Assembly: GCF_038069945.1 (NCBI RefSeq)
Contig: NZ_JBBPEV010000001.1
Location: 620,001-684,000 of the forward strand
Direction: 5' to 3'
DNA from: Aquabacterium sp. A3
GTDB taxonomy: Bacteria > Pseudomonadota > Gammaproteobacteria > Burkholderiales > Burkholderiaceae_C
Length of the DNA stretch: 64,000 bases
The notes under the pieces were generated by a model that saw only the letters and a list, made by a program, of their open reading frames with translations, searched no databases and had not been told where the DNA came from. Below are positions 19,777 through 29,311 of this stretch, piece after piece. Within the stretch, counting starts at the first letter, position 1. Every line of letters begins with the position of its first letter. Made by a program: the position numbers and the translations under genes.

Positions 19777-20601
19777 TCAGTAACCGTGCACGGCTTCGTC
19801 AGGGAACGAACCGTCCTTGACGGCGGCCACATAACGGCGCACCGCGTCTTCCACGCTGCCACCGTCGGCCATGAAGTTGCGCACAAAGCGAGGCAGCTTG
19901 CCGCGCGTCACGTTCAGCATGTCGTGCAGCACCAGCACCTGGCCTGCCGTGCCGGCACCAGCGCCAATGCCGATGGTCATCATGCCGGGGTTGTCGGCCT
20001 GCACCTCGCGGGCCACGGCCGAAGGCATCAGCTCCAGCACCATCATGGCGGCACCGGCCTGGGCCAGCTCTCGCGCGTGGCGGCGCAAGGTGGCCGCACC
20101 GGCCTCGTCGCGGCCTTGGATGCGGTAGCCACCCAGGGCATGCACGCTCTGCGGGGTCAGCCCCAGGTGGGCACACACCGGAATGCCGCGCTCGGTCAGG
20201 AAGTGCACGGTATCGGCGGTCCAGCCACCCCCTTCCAGCTTGACCATGTGGGCGCCAGCCTGCATCAGGGCCACGCTGCTGCGCAGGGCCTGTTCGCGGC
20301 CTTCCTGGTAGCTGCCGAAGGGCAGATCACCGATGATCCAGGCCGTGCGGTTGCCACGGGCCACACAGCGGGTGTGGTAGGCCATGTCGTCCAGGCTCAC
20401 GGGCACGGTGCTGCCATGGCCTTGCACGATCATGCCCAGCGAGTCGCCCACCAGGATGGTGTCCACGCCAGCATCGTCCACCAGACGGGCGAACATGGCG
20501 TCGTAGGCGGTCAGCATGGTGATCTTCTCGCCCTGGGCGTGCATCTCCCGAAGGCGGTGCAGGGTCATGGGCTTGCGGGCAGACGCGGATGCTGGATTCA
20601 T
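19777..20601 (-). CDS. panB: 3-methyl-2-oxobutanoate hydroxymethyltransferase
   Basis: A 274-residue TIM-barrel enzyme that transfers a hydroxymethyl group from methylene-tetrahydrofolate to ketoisovalerate, the first committed step to pantothenate. Metal and substrate motifs are visible: [19 protein letters not shown] and [14 protein letters not shown] 20601 (MNPASAS) is chosen; the frame can be extended only to a TTG 30 bp upstream, which is less likely. It is the first gene of panB-panC and is divergent from the sugar dehydrogenase gene, 83 bp away. Confidence 0.95.
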   Translation of the reverse strand: MNPASASARKPMTLHRLREMHAQGEKITMLTAYDAMFARLVDDAGVDTILVGDSLGMIVQGHGSTVPVSLDDMAYHTRCVARGNRTAWIIGDLPFGSYQEGREQALRSSVALMQAGAHMVKLEGGGWTADTVHFLTERGIPVCAHLGLTPQSVHALGGYRIQGRDEAGAATLRRHARELAQAGAAMMVLELMPSAVAREVQADNPGMMTIGIGAGAGTAGQVLVLHDMLNVTRGKLPRFVRNFMADGGSVEDAVRRYVAAVKDGSFPDEAVHGY

Positions 20602-20684
20602 GCTGTACTGTGCCGCGTTGCCACGGCTCAACCATTGATGAGCCCGATTCTAGGCCACACCCTCGGATGAACAGGAGACTCGAC

Positions 20685-21935
20685 ATGCACACTGTCCGGC
20701 GCCTGGGAACCTTGCCCCAGCCACCCCGCGTCACCTTGGCATCGCTGATCGCGGCCACGATGTTGCTGAGCGCCTGCGAGGGTGGCCAGGCCGTGAATCC
20801 CGCCGACAGCGCCAGCGCCGCGCCCACGCCGGTGCCCACGGTGCAAACCACCGCGCGGCCCAGCGCTGAGACCCTGGCGCAGGGCCTGAAACACCCCTGG
20901 GGCCTGGCGATTCTGGACAACGGCGAGATGCTGGTGACCGAGCGCGGTGGGCAACTGTGGCGCTTGTCAGCCGATGGGCAGCAGCGCCAACCTGTGCGTG
21001 GGGTGCCCCCGGTCTGGGCCCAAAGCCAGGGCGGCTTGCTGGACGTGGTGGCCGACAGTGGCGACCAACCCTGGGTGTACTGGAGCTACGCCGAGCCAGG
21101 CACCGGCCGCGAAGCCGGTCTGGCGGGCACGGCCGTGGCCCGGGGGCGCCTGGTGGGCACACAACTGCAAGACGTTCAGGTGATCTTCCGTCAGCAGCCC
21201 AAGGTGGATCACGGCAACCATTTTGGTTCGCGCATCGTGCTGGGCCCCGACAACACCCTGTTCATCGGGCTGGGCGATCGCCAACAAGACAACCCACGCT
21301 CGCCCGACACCCGCTTCGCTCAGAACCTGGGCGCCCACCTGGGCAAGGTGATCCGCATCCAGCGCGACGGCTCGCCCGCGCCGGGCAACCCGAGCTGGAA
21401 TGGGCAAGCCGCCCTGCCCGGTATCTGGAGCCTGGGACACCGCAACATCCAGGCCGCGGCGCTGAACCCTCAAACCGGCGCGCTGTGGGTGGCCGAGCAC
21501 GGCCCGCAAGGGGGAGATGAGCTCAACATCGTCACGGCCGGCGGCAACTTCGGCTGGCCGTTGCACAGCTACGGCTGCCCGTATGGCTCGCTGCCTGGCA
21601 AGGGTTGCCAGGTGGGCGACGGCCAGCACGGCCCGGGCTTCATCGAGCCCATCACCACCTGGGTGCCGCTGTCAATGGCGCCCAGCGGCATGGCGTTCTA
21701 CACCGGCAACCGTTACCCGGGCTGGCAAGGCAGCCTGTTCGTGGGGGCTTTGCGGGGTGCGGCCCTGTGGCGCATGACCCTGGATGGCGACCGCGTGACG
21801 GGGCGTGAAGCGCTGTACGAAGGTGAGCTGGGCCGCGTGCGCGATGTGCGTCAGGGCCCGGACGGCCTGCTGTACGTGTTGACCGACGCCGCCGATGACG
21901 GGCGGGTGATCAGGCTGACACCATCGGGGTCGTGA
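20685..21935 (+). CDS. PQQ-dependent sugar dehydrogenase-type lipoprotein
   Basis: A 416-residue beta-propeller protein of the soluble glucose/sorbosone dehydrogenase family (aldose sugar dehydrogenase, YliI-like). A lipoprotein signal peptide ends in the lipobox LLSAC, so it should be membrane-tethered in the periplasm. Conserved blocks are HPWGLAILDNGEMLVTERGG, DHGNHFGSRI, GHRNIQAAA and EHGPQGGDELN, in family order. It should oxidise aldoses with PQQ. No PQQ synthesis genes are present here, so cofactor supply is unknown. ATG 20685 has AGGAG 7 nt upstream; an upstream ATG at 20667 lacks one. Its stop is 3 bp from that of the convergent scpA. Confidence 0.85.
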   Translation: MHTVRRLGTLPQPPRVTLASLIAATMLLSACEGGQAVNPADSASAAPTPVPTVQTTARPSAETLAQGLKHPWGLAILDNGEMLVTERGGQLWRLSADGQQRQPVRGVPPVWAQSQGGLLDVVADSGDQPWVYWSYAEPGTGREAGLAGTAVARGRLVGTQLQDVQVIFRQQPKVDHGNHFGSRIVLGPDNTLFIGLGDRQQDNPRSPDTRFAQNLGAHLGKVIRIQRDGSPAPGNPSWNGQAALPGIWSLGHRNIQAAALNPQTGALWVAEHGPQGGDELNIVTAGGNFGWPLHSYGCPYGSLPGKGCQVGDGQHGPGFIEPITTWVPLSMAPSGMAFYTGNRYPGWQGSLFVGALRGAALWRMTLDGDRVTGREALYEGELGRVRDVRQGPDGLLYVLTDAADDGRVIRLTPSGS

Positions 21936-21938
21936 GCC

Positions 21939-22772
21939 TCACACAGGCTGGTAGGCCAGGCGCACATAGATGGGCGCGAAGGCCTCGGCCTGGGTGATCT
22001 CGATCAGGTGCTCACGCGCCAGCTCCAGCATGGCGATGAAGGTGACCACCAGCACCTGCGGGCCCCGGCTGGGCTCGAACAGGGCCTCGAACTCCACGAA
22101 TCGGCGCCCTTGCAGGGTCTTGAGCACCATGCTCATGTGCTCTCGCACCGAGAGCTCTTCGCGGCTGATGGTGTGGTGCTTGTGCAGGCGCGCGCGCTGC
22201 AAGATGCCCATCCAGGCCTCTTTCAGGTCCACCAGGGTCACCTCGGGCAACTGCACATTCAGCGAGGGGTCGCTGTAAGCCTGTACGCGCAGAAAATCCC
22301 GGCCCAGCAAAGGCAACTGATCCAGGCCGGCGGCGGCCAACTTCATCTGCTCGTACTCGATCAGCCGGCGCACCAGCTCGGCACGGGGGTCTTCGGCCTC
22401 TTCGCCGTCGTCGGTTTTCTTGGGCGGCAGCAGCATCCGAGACTTGATCTCGATGAGCATGGCCGCCATCAGCAGGTACTCCGAGGCCAGCTCCAGATTG
22501 CGCTTGCGGATCTGGTCCACATAGGCCAGGTACTGGCGCGTGACATCGGCCAGCGGGATGTCCAGGATGTTGAAGTTCTGCTTGCGGATCAGGTAGAGCA
22601 ACAGATCCAACGGGCCCTCGAAGGTTTCGAGGAAGACCTCCAGCGCATCGGGCGGGATGTAGAGGTCGGTGGGCAGGTCGAACAGGGGCTCGCCGTAGAG
22701 CCGGGCCACGGCGATGTGGTCGACCACCTCGGGCACGCCCTGGTCGTCCAGCGGGGTCAGGGTCTCGGACAC
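21939..22772 (-). CDS. scpA: Segregation and condensation protein A (ScpA)
   Basis: About 277 residues, the kleisin subunit of the Smc-ScpAB condensin that organises the chromosome. The family N-terminal block, with ETFEGPLDLLLYLIRKQNF and ILDIPLADVTRQYL, is intact, as are EYLLMAAMLIEIKSRMLLP and the C-terminal winged-helix segment. The start is uncertain: no ATG lies between the upstream stop at 22805 and the conserved region, and a GTG at 22772 with AGGGG upstream is the best choice. scpB is not adjacent. It probably shares a transcript with the DUF3460 gene upstream. Confidence 0.88.
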   Translation of the reverse strand: MSETLTPLDDQGVPEVVDHIAVARLYGEPLFDLPTDLYIPPDALEVFLETFEGPLDLLLYLIRKQNFNILDIPLADVTRQYLAYVDQIRKRNLELASEYLLMAAMLIEIKSRMLLPPKKTDDGEEAEDPRAELVRRLIEYEQMKLAAAGLDQLPLLGRDFLRVQAYSDPSLNVQLPEVTLVDLKEAWMGILQRARLHKHHTISREELSVREHMSMVLKTLQGRRFVEFEALFEPSRGPQVLVVTFIAMLELAREHLIEITQAEAFAPIYVRLAYQPV

Positions 22773-22804
22773 CTCAGGGGCCCCTGCCTGGCGACCAGGC
22801 CGCC

Positions 22805-23008
22805 TCAGGCCTTGGTCTGGTAGACGTACGGCTGTTGAGGCACGCGGGCCTCGCGCGCGGCGCGCTGGGCATCGGTGTCCTGAGGGGCCTTGTCCCACAG
22901 CAGGGCGCGGCCCTGGCGTTGGCGGTCTTCGAGCTGCGGGTCGCGCTGCTTGAGGCTGTCGATGAACTGGGTCACGTCAGACTTGTAGGGCTTCCAGAAC
23001 AGGGGCAT
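22805..23008 (-). CDS. DUF3460 family protein
   Basis: A 67-residue acidic-basic protein starting MPLFWKPYKSDVTQFID, the family hallmark; it is followed by a charged helical segment and an aromatic tail (YVYQTKA). DUF3460 proteins are small betaproteobacterial proteins of unknown function that usually sit just upstream of scpA, as here. It has no signal peptide or membrane helix. The family assignment is good; function is unknown. Confidence 0.85.
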   Translation of the reverse strand: MPLFWKPYKSDVTQFIDSLKQRDPQLEDRQRQGRALLWDKAPQDTDAQRAAREARVPQQPYVYQTKA

Positions 23009-23086
23009 GGTGGCTCGCGTGGGGAATGTGTTCAGCCCGCCATTTTACGAGACTCGGGCGCTTTCCAGGCCCGATGGGGCGAGACA

Positions 23087-24151
23087 ATGCAGGCCATGCA
23101 CGAAATCGAACTGAAATTCGGCCTGCCCGCGGCCCAACTGGACACCGTGCGCGCTGAGCTGGCACGACTGGGGGCCGACATCGCCCGGCCTCAGATCCTG
23201 CAAGCGGCCTACTTCGACACCCCCGACCGGCGGTTGGCCCAGGCCCGCGCGGCCCTGCGCGTGCGCCGGGAGGACGACGAGTGGGTGCAGACCTTCAAAA
23301 GTGCCGGGCTCAACACCATGGTGCGGGTGGAGGACAACCAGCCTGCCACACCGCCCGCCAGTTCAGCCCATGGCTCAGCGGACGGTGAGGCCTTGCAGCC
23401 CGACCTGAGCCGTCACCACGAGGCCGCCCGGCAGGTGTTGATGCAGGCACTGGGCTGGCAGCCTGAGCGCGACCCGCCAGGGCATCACAGCGGCCTGATG
23501 GCGCTGTACCGCACCGACATGCGCCGCACCCGCGCCCGACTGACGGTGGCCGAAGGCACCCCGCATGAAGGCATGGTGGAGCTGGCGCTGGACGAAGGCG
23601 CCATCTTGGCTGGCGAGGGGCCGCAGCAGCGTTGCGAAGCCGTCTGCGAGCTGGAAATCGAACTGCTGAGCGGCGCCCCCCAGGCGGTCATCCTCGCGGC
23701 CGACGCCTGGGTGGCGCGCTTTGGCCTGTGGCTGGACACCCAGACCAAGGCCCACCGTGGCGACCGGTTGGCGCGCCAGGTGCTGCCCATGCCTGACAGG
23801 CCAGTAGCGCCAGCTTCACCACCTGACACCCCGCCCACGCCCTGGCCCATCGCGCTGGAGTCGGCCCTGGGGCGCTACACCCGCGCCATGAGTGCGCTGG
23901 CCTCGCCATCAGGCCCGGTCGCACCAGACACTGTCCTGTCCTGGCGTGACGCCAACCGTGCCATCGCGGCGGTGGCCCACACGGAAAGCGCCCAGCCCTG
24001 GGCCCATGACCTGGCGGCGCAAGCGGAGGCCTTGGCTCAACGCATGGCAGCGTCAGAACCCACACAGCCCGAGACCCTCACGGCCCTGGCACGCAGCGCT
24101 GAGGCCACCCGCCTGGCCCTGGCCGTGTTCACGGTGTTGCTGGCGGTGTGA
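23087..24151 (+). CDS. CYTH domain protein (triphosphate tunnel enzyme, YgiF-like)
   Basis: A 354-residue protein. The N-terminal 220 residues are a CYTH domain: the ExExK signature (HEIELKF) at the start, then RLAQARAALRVRRE and VELALDEG, the alternating charged strands of the tunnel, and a late CELEIELLSG strand. Such enzymes hydrolyse inorganic triphosphate. The C-terminal 130 residues are Ala-rich helical and do not look like the CHAD domain that often follows. An ATG 9 bp downstream is an equally possible start. The 3' end overlaps the convergent SulP gene by 23 bp. Confidence 0.82.
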   Translation: MQAMHEIELKFGLPAAQLDTVRAELARLGADIARPQILQAAYFDTPDRRLAQARAALRVRREDDEWVQTFKSAGLNTMVRVEDNQPATPPASSAHGSADGEALQPDLSRHHEAARQVLMQALGWQPERDPPGHHSGLMALYRTDMRRTRARLTVAEGTPHEGMVELALDEGAILAGEGPQQRCEAVCELEIELLSGAPQAVILAADAWVARFGLWLDTQTKAHRGDRLARQVLPMPDRPVAPASPPDTPPTPWPIALESALGRYTRAMSALASPSGPVAPDTVLSWRDANRAIAAVAHTESAQPWAHDLAAQAEALAQRMAASEPTQPETLTALARSAEATRLALAVFTVLLAV

Positions 24152-25931
24152 CCGGCGGTGTTGCCTGAGGCGACACAACGGTTGAGGCCACGGCCTGCTG
24201 CACGGCAGACAGATCGCTCATCACATTATCGACACCAAAGGTATCGGCCACCCGCCCGCTGCGCTGCAGCAGGCTGGCGGGCTGCTCGTTGAGCCCACAC
24301 AGCACCAGCCGCACCCCTTGGCGGGCCAGGGTGCGCTGCAACTGCACCAGGGCATCCAGCCCCGAGGTGTCCATCGAGATCAGGCGTGAGGCCTCCAGCA
24401 CCAGCACGCGCACGCCGGGCGGCAGCTGTTCGGGCAGGTCTTCCACCTTGCCCACGGCGCCGAAGAACAGCGAGCCGTACAGCCGGCACAACAGCACACC
24501 GGGTGCCAACTCGTCGCGCTCGATGCGAAACAGCGTGCTCATGCGGTAGATGAAGAACACGCACGCCAGCACCAGCCCCACCTCGACCGCCACCGTCAGG
24601 TCAAAGATGACGGTGAGCAAGAAGGTGCCCACCAGGATGGTGCGGTAGGTGTAGTGGTATTGCTTCAGGTGGGCGAAGGCCTTCCATTCGCCCATGTTCC
24701 AGGCCACGGACAACAAAATGCCCGCCAGCACTGGCAAGGGCACGTGCACCGCCAAGGGCGCAGCAACCAGCACGATCAAAAGCAGCACGGCCGCATGCAC
24801 CATGCCCGCCACGGGTGACGTGGCCCCCGCCCGCACATTGGTGACGGTGCGCGCGATGGTGCCGGTGGCGGGGATGCCGCCAAAAAACGGCGTGACCATG
24901 TTGGCCACGCCCTGGGCCATCAATTCCTGATTGGGGTTGTGGCGCGGCAAGGTGCTCAGGTTGTCGGCCACCCGGGCGCACAGCAGCGACTCGATGGCGC
25001 CCAGCATGGCGATCGTGATGGTGGGAATGAACAGCTGACGAACGCCATCCCAGGTGAAGGCGGGCCAGGCGAAACTGGGCAAGCCCTGGGGGATGCCACC
25101 AAAGCGCGACCCGATGGTGGCCACGGGCAGCGCCAAAAGGGCCGTGACCACACTGAAGAGCACCAGCGCCACGATGGGCCCGGGCAGGTGGGAGACCGCC
25201 CTGAACACCCGCGAGGCATGCCAGGCGGGCGGCGCCACGCCATCGCGCCCCACCATGCGGGGCCAGACGGTCACCAGCGCCAGGGTGGCCAGGCCCATCA
25301 ACAGCGACAACACATCCAGCTGGTGCATGTGAGCGGCCAGTGTCTGGATCTGGCCGACAAAATCGGCCGGCATGCGCTCCGGGCTCAGGCCCAGCAGGTC
25401 TTTCAACTGCGAGAGTGCGATCAGCACCGCAATGCCATTCGTGAACCCGATCACGATGCTGACCGGGATGTAACGCACCAGCCCCCCCAGGCGCAGCCAG
25501 CCCATCAGGAACAACAATCCGCCGGCCAGGATGGTCGAAATCAGCAGATTGGCCAGGCCATAGCGCTCGACAATGCCATACACGATGACGATGAAGGCCC
25601 CGGCCGGACCGCCGATCTGAACGTGCGAGCCCCCCAACAGCGCGATCAGGAAGCCCGCGATGATCGCGGTGAACAAGCCCGATTCAGGGGGCACGCCCGA
25701 GGCGATGGCAAAGGCCATGGCCAGCGGCAAGGCCACGATGCCCACGGTGAGCCCGGCACCACAGTCTTTCAAAAACCGATGCCGGTCGTAGCCCTGCCAG
25801 GCATCCAGCAAGCGAGGCCGAAAAGGAGCCAGAGGCAGTTGAGCCCACCACGATCTGAAGGTGGCTGACGAGCGGTGGTAAACAGACGCTCTGGAAGGTG
25901 GCTCAGGCTGGTCCATGCCGAAGCATTGCAC
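24129..25931 (-). CDS. SulP family inorganic anion transporter with STAS domain
   Basis: A 600-residue inner-membrane transporter. The SulP signature region (KDCGAGLTVGIVALPLAMAFAIASGVPPE) is followed by about 12-14 helices and a cytoplasmic STAS domain from about residue 465, with the loop RLISMDTSGLDALVQL around the conserved Asp-Thr-Ser site. SulP proteins carry sulfate, bicarbonate or dicarboxylates; the substrate cannot be told. Starts at 25931 or 25916 (MDQPEP) are both possible, neither with a clear ribosome binding site. The stop lies inside the convergent CYTH gene. The stretch to metG holds no further gene. Confidence 0.9.
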   Translation of the reverse strand: MQCFGMDQPEPPSRASVYHRSSATFRSWWAQLPLAPFRPRLLDAWQGYDRHRFLKDCGAGLTVGIVALPLAMAFAIASGVPPESGLFTAIIAGFLIALLGGSHVQIGGPAGAFIVIVYGIVERYGLANLLISTILAGGLLFLMGWLRLGGLVRYIPVSIVIGFTNGIAVLIALSQLKDLLGLSPERMPADFVGQIQTLAAHMHQLDVLSLLMGLATLALVTVWPRMVGRDGVAPPAWHASRVFRAVSHLPGPIVALVLFSVVTALLALPVATIGSRFGGIPQGLPSFAWPAFTWDGVRQLFIPTITIAMLGAIESLLCARVADNLSTLPRHNPNQELMAQGVANMVTPFFGGIPATGTIARTVTNVRAGATSPVAGMVHAAVLLLIVLVAAPLAVHVPLPVLAGILLSVAWNMGEWKAFAHLKQYHYTYRTILVGTFLLTVIFDLTVAVEVGLVLACVFFIYRMSTLFRIERDELAPGVLLCRLYGSLFFGAVGKVEDLPEQLPPGVRVLVLEASRLISMDTSGLDALVQLQRTLARQGVRLVLCGLNEQPASLLQRSGRVADTFGVDNVMSDLSAVQQAVASTVVSPQATPPVTPPATP

Positions 25932-25985
25932 CGCAAGGGCATGCGCAGGTCAAGGCGTCACGCCCGATGTTGCTGGCGACCGACG

Positions 25986-28061
25986 TCAGCGAATGCGCAT
26001 GCCCGGCTCGGCGCCCGGGAAGGGCTCCAGCACATAGACGCCCGGGTTGGCTTTCTCGTCCGCATGTGAGGCCGCCAGCACCATGCCCTCGCTGACACCA
26101 AACTTCATCTTGCGCGGTGCCAGGTTAGCCACCAACACCGTCAGCTTGCCGATCAGCTGCTCGGGCTGGTAGGCCTCCTTGATGCCGCTGAAGACGTTGC
26201 GCGTGCGGCCTTCACCCACGTCGAGCGTCAGGCGCAGCAGCTTGGTGCTGCCCTCCACGTGCTCGGCGTTGACGATCTTCGCGATGCGCAGGTCCACCTT
26301 GACGAAGTCGTCGATGGTGATGGTTTCAGCGATGTCCTCGCCGCCGGGCTTCGGGGCCTCCGCGACTGGGGCGGGCGGCGGCTCGAACAGGGCGTCCAGC
26401 ATCTTCACATCCACACGCTGCATCAGGTGCTGGTAGGTGCCGATGGTGTGCTCGCCCAGCAGGCGCTCCGCGCTGGCAAAGGTCAGGGGCTCCACCTTCA
26501 GGAAGGCCTCCACGTTGGCCGCCACGGCCGGCAGCACCGGCTTGAGGTAAATGCTCAGCAGGCGGAAGGCCTCGATGCACACCGTGCACACCTCTTGCAG
26601 GCGGGCATCCATGCCCTCTTGCTTGGCCAGCTCCCACGGCTTGTTGGCATCGACGTACTCGTTCACGCGGTCGGCCAGCAGCATGATCTCGCGCAGCACC
26701 TTGCCCAGCTCACGGGTTTCGTACAGCTCGACGATGTTGGCGCGGCCGGCCTGCAGGGTGGCCAGCAGTTGCTGCCCTTCATCGGCGATGGCGGCCGTGG
26801 TGCGACCTTCAAAACGCTTGGCCAGGAAGCCTGCCGCACGGCTGGCGATGTTGACGAACTTGCCCACCAGGTCAGAGTTGACCCGGGCCATGAAGTCGTC
26901 CTTGTTGAAGTCGATGTCTTCGACGTTGGCGTTCAGCTTGGCCGCGATGTAGTAGCGCAGCCATTCGGGGTTCATGCCCAGGCTCAGGTACTTGAGTGGG
27001 TCCAGCCCCGTGCCCCGGCTCTTGGACATCTTCTCGCCGTTGTTCACGGTCATGAAGCCGTGCACGTTCACCTGGTTCGGCAGCTTGCGGCCGCTGAACT
27101 TCAGCATCGCGGGCCAGAACAAGGTGTGGAAGTAGGTGATGTCCTTGCCGATGAAGTGGATCTGCTCCACGGAAGGGTCGGCCATGAACTCATCGAACGA
27201 GCGGGTTTCGCCATACCTGGCCAGCGGGCCGCCGGCCGAAAAGTAGCTCTTCAGCGAGGCCAGGTAACCGATGGGCGCGTCCAGCCACACGTAAAAGTAC
27301 TTGCCAGGCGCACCGGGGATCTCGATGCCGAAGTAAGGCGCATCGCGGCTGATGTCCCAGTCGCCCAGGCCCCCTTCGCCGTTCTCGTCCTTGGTGAACC
27401 ATTCCTTGATCTTCTTGCTGACGGCCGGCTGCAGCTTGCCGTCTTGCGTCCATTGCTCCAGAAAGCTCAGGCAGCGCGGGTCGGACAGCTTGAAGAAGTA
27501 GTGGTCCGAGGTCTTGAGCACCGGTGTGGCACCCGACAGGGCCGAATACGGGCTCTTCAGCTCGGTGGGCGCGTAGACCGCACCGCACACCTCGCACGAG
27601 TCACCATACTGGTCCTTGGCACCGCACTTGGGGCACTCACCCTTGATGAAGCGGTCGGCCAGGAACATGCCCTTCTCAGGGTCGAAGAACTGCTCGATGG
27701 GCCGCACATCGATCAGGCCCTGGTCTTTCAACGCCAGGTAGATGCTCTGCGCCAGCTCGTGGTTCTCGGGGCTGTCGGTGCTCGACCAGTGATCGAAGCT
27801 GATGTGAAAGCCGTCCAGATACGGCTTGCGGCCTGCGGCGATGTCCGCCACGAACTGCTGCGGCGTCTTGCCCACCTTCTGGGCGGCGATCATGATGGGC
27901 GCGCCGTGGGCGTCGTCTGCCCCCACGAAATGCACCTGGTTGCCCTGCATGCGCTGGAAACGCACCCAGATGTCGGCCTGGATGTACTCCATGATGTGGC
28001 CGATGTGGAAATGGCCATTGGCGTAGGGCAGCGCGGTGGTGACGAAGAGCTGACGGGGCAT
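25986..28061 (-). CDS. metG: Methionine--tRNA ligase
   Basis: A 691-residue class I aminoacyl-tRNA synthetase. The HIGH motif is in [16 protein letters not shown] near residue 20, a zinc knuckle ([18 protein letters not shown]) is at about 147-165, and the KMSKS loop (EKMSKSRGT) is near 344. The C-terminal 110 residues are the EMAP/Trbp111-type tRNA-binding domain ([20 protein letters not shown]), which also dimerises the enzyme. Length and layout match the E. coli type. It is divergent from apbC with about 120 bp between. Confidence 0.97.
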   Translation of the reverse strand: MPRQLFVTTALPYANGHFHIGHIMEYIQADIWVRFQRMQGNQVHFVGADDAHGAPIMIAAQKVGKTPQQFVADIAAGRKPYLDGFHISFDHWSSTDSPENHELAQSIYLALKDQGLIDVRPIEQFFDPEKGMFLADRFIKGECPKCGAKDQYGDSCEVCGAVYAPTELKSPYSALSGATPVLKTSDHYFFKLSDPRCLSFLEQWTQDGKLQPAVSKKIKEWFTKDENGEGGLGDWDISRDAPYFGIEIPGAPGKYFYVWLDAPIGYLASLKSYFSAGGPLARYGETRSFDEFMADPSVEQIHFIGKDITYFHTLFWPAMLKFSGRKLPNQVNVHGFMTVNNGEKMSKSRGTGLDPLKYLSLGMNPEWLRYYIAAKLNANVEDIDFNKDDFMARVNSDLVGKFVNIASRAAGFLAKRFEGRTTAAIADEGQQLLATLQAGRANIVELYETRELGKVLREIMLLADRVNEYVDANKPWELAKQEGMDARLQEVCTVCIEAFRLLSIYLKPVLPAVAANVEAFLKVEPLTFASAERLLGEHTIGTYQHLMQRVDVKMLDALFEPPPAPVAEAPKPGGEDIAETITIDDFVKVDLRIAKIVNAEHVEGSTKLLRLTLDVGEGRTRNVFSGIKEAYQPEQLIGKLTVLVANLAPRKMKFGVSEGMVLAASHADEKANPGVYVLEPFPGAEPGMRIR

Positions 28062-28183
28062 GGTGGGGTGGAACCGGTGAACGAGTGCGGGATTTTAGGG
28101 GGTGAGCGTCTTCCGGGCTAGACTGAACGACTTGGCCTTGCCGGCCTGTCTTTTTTGTTGGATTCGACCCGCTGTAGTCCGAG

Positions 28184-29305
28184 ATGAGCTCCACCCCCTT
28201 TGACGCCGCCGTGCAGGACGCCCTGCGCACCCTCCCCGATCCCCTCACCGGCCAGGACTGGGTGAGTGGGCGGCAACTCAAGCGCGTGCACCTGCAGGAT
28301 GGTCACCTGCACCTGGACATCACCCTGGGCTACCCCGCCCGTTCACAGTGGCCGGCCTACACCGAGCTGGTGCGCCAGGCCGTGCAGGGTCTGGACGGCG
28401 TGCGCGAAGTGACGGTGAACTGGTCCACCCAGGTCCAGCGTCATGCCGCCTCGCGTGGCCAGGCCCTGCTGCCGGGCGTGAAAAACCTGGTGGCCGTGGC
28501 CTCGGGCAAAGGCGGGGTGGGCAAAAGCACCACCGCCGTGAACCTGGCCCTGGCCCTGGCGGCCGAAGGCGCCCGCGTGGGCATGCTGGACGCCGACATC
28601 TACGGCCCCAGCCAGCCCAAGATGCTGCAGCTCAGCGGCAAACCTGACAGCCCGGACGGCAAGACCATCACCCCGCCCGTCAGCCATGGGCTGCAGGCCA
28701 TGTCCATGGGCCTGCTGGTGGACGAAGACAAGGCCACCATCTGGCGTGGCCCCATGGCCAGCCAGGCCTTTGACCAGTTGCTGCGCCTGACCAACTGGGG
28801 GCAGACGCCGGAAGAAGGCGGCGAGCCCCTGGATTATTTGGTGGTCGATCTGCCGCCCGGCACCGGCGACGTGCATCTGAGCATCAGCCAGCGCGCCCCG
28901 CTGACGGCCGCTGTGATCGTGACCACCCCGCAAGACATCGCCCTGCTGGACGCCCGCAAGGGCCTCAAGATGTTCGAGAAGGTGTCGGTGCCGGTGCTGG
29001 GCATCGTCGAAAACATGGCGGTGTACTGCTGCCCCAACTGCGGGCACGAAGCCCACATCTTTGGCCAGGATGGCGGCAAGCGCATGGCCGAAGAATGCGG
29101 CGTGCCCCTGCTGGGCGCCCTGCCGCTGGACCTGAACATCCGCCTGCAGGCCGACAGCGGCACGCCCACCCTCGTGGCCGACCCGGACGGCGCCGTGGCT
29201 GGCCTGTACAAGGCCATGGCCCGGCAGGTGGCCGCACGCCTGTCGCAACTGCCCAAGGATTACTCCGACAAGATGCCTGGCGTGTCTGTACAGACCCCGG
29301 CCTGA
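28184..29305 (+). CDS. apbC: Iron-sulfur cluster carrier protein ApbC/Mrp
   Basis: A 373-residue cytoplasmic P-loop ATPase that binds and hands over Fe-S clusters. An N-terminal MIP18/DUF59-like domain of about 95 residues is followed by the deviant Walker A ASGKGGVGKSTT (about residue 106), a Walker B region (LVVDLPPGTGDVHLS) and the cluster-binding CPNC motif near residue 284. Start ATG 28184. A sensor kinase gene follows 6 bp later on the same strand, so they may be co-transcribed although functionally unrelated. Confidence 0.94.
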   Translation: MSSTPFDAAVQDALRTLPDPLTGQDWVSGRQLKRVHLQDGHLHLDITLGYPARSQWPAYTELVRQAVQGLDGVREVTVNWSTQVQRHAASRGQALLPGVKNLVAVASGKGGVGKSTTAVNLALALAAEGARVGMLDADIYGPSQPKMLQLSGKPDSPDGKTITPPVSHGLQAMSMGLLVDEDKATIWRGPMASQAFDQLLRLTNWGQTPEEGGEPLDYLVVDLPPGTGDVHLSISQRAPLTAAVIVTTPQDIALLDARKGLKMFEKVSVPVLGIVENMAVYCCPNCGHEAHIFGQDGGKRMAEECGVPLLGALPLDLNIRLQADSGTPTLVADPDGAVAGLYKAMARQVAARLSQLPKDYSDKMPGVSVQTPA

Positions 29306-29311
29306 TGAACC

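Noticed and set aside
26259..28121. 620-codon open frame antisense to metG
   Set aside because: It is a shadow of the metG codon pattern; the sequence is His/Gln/Leu-rich with no domain or ribosome binding site.
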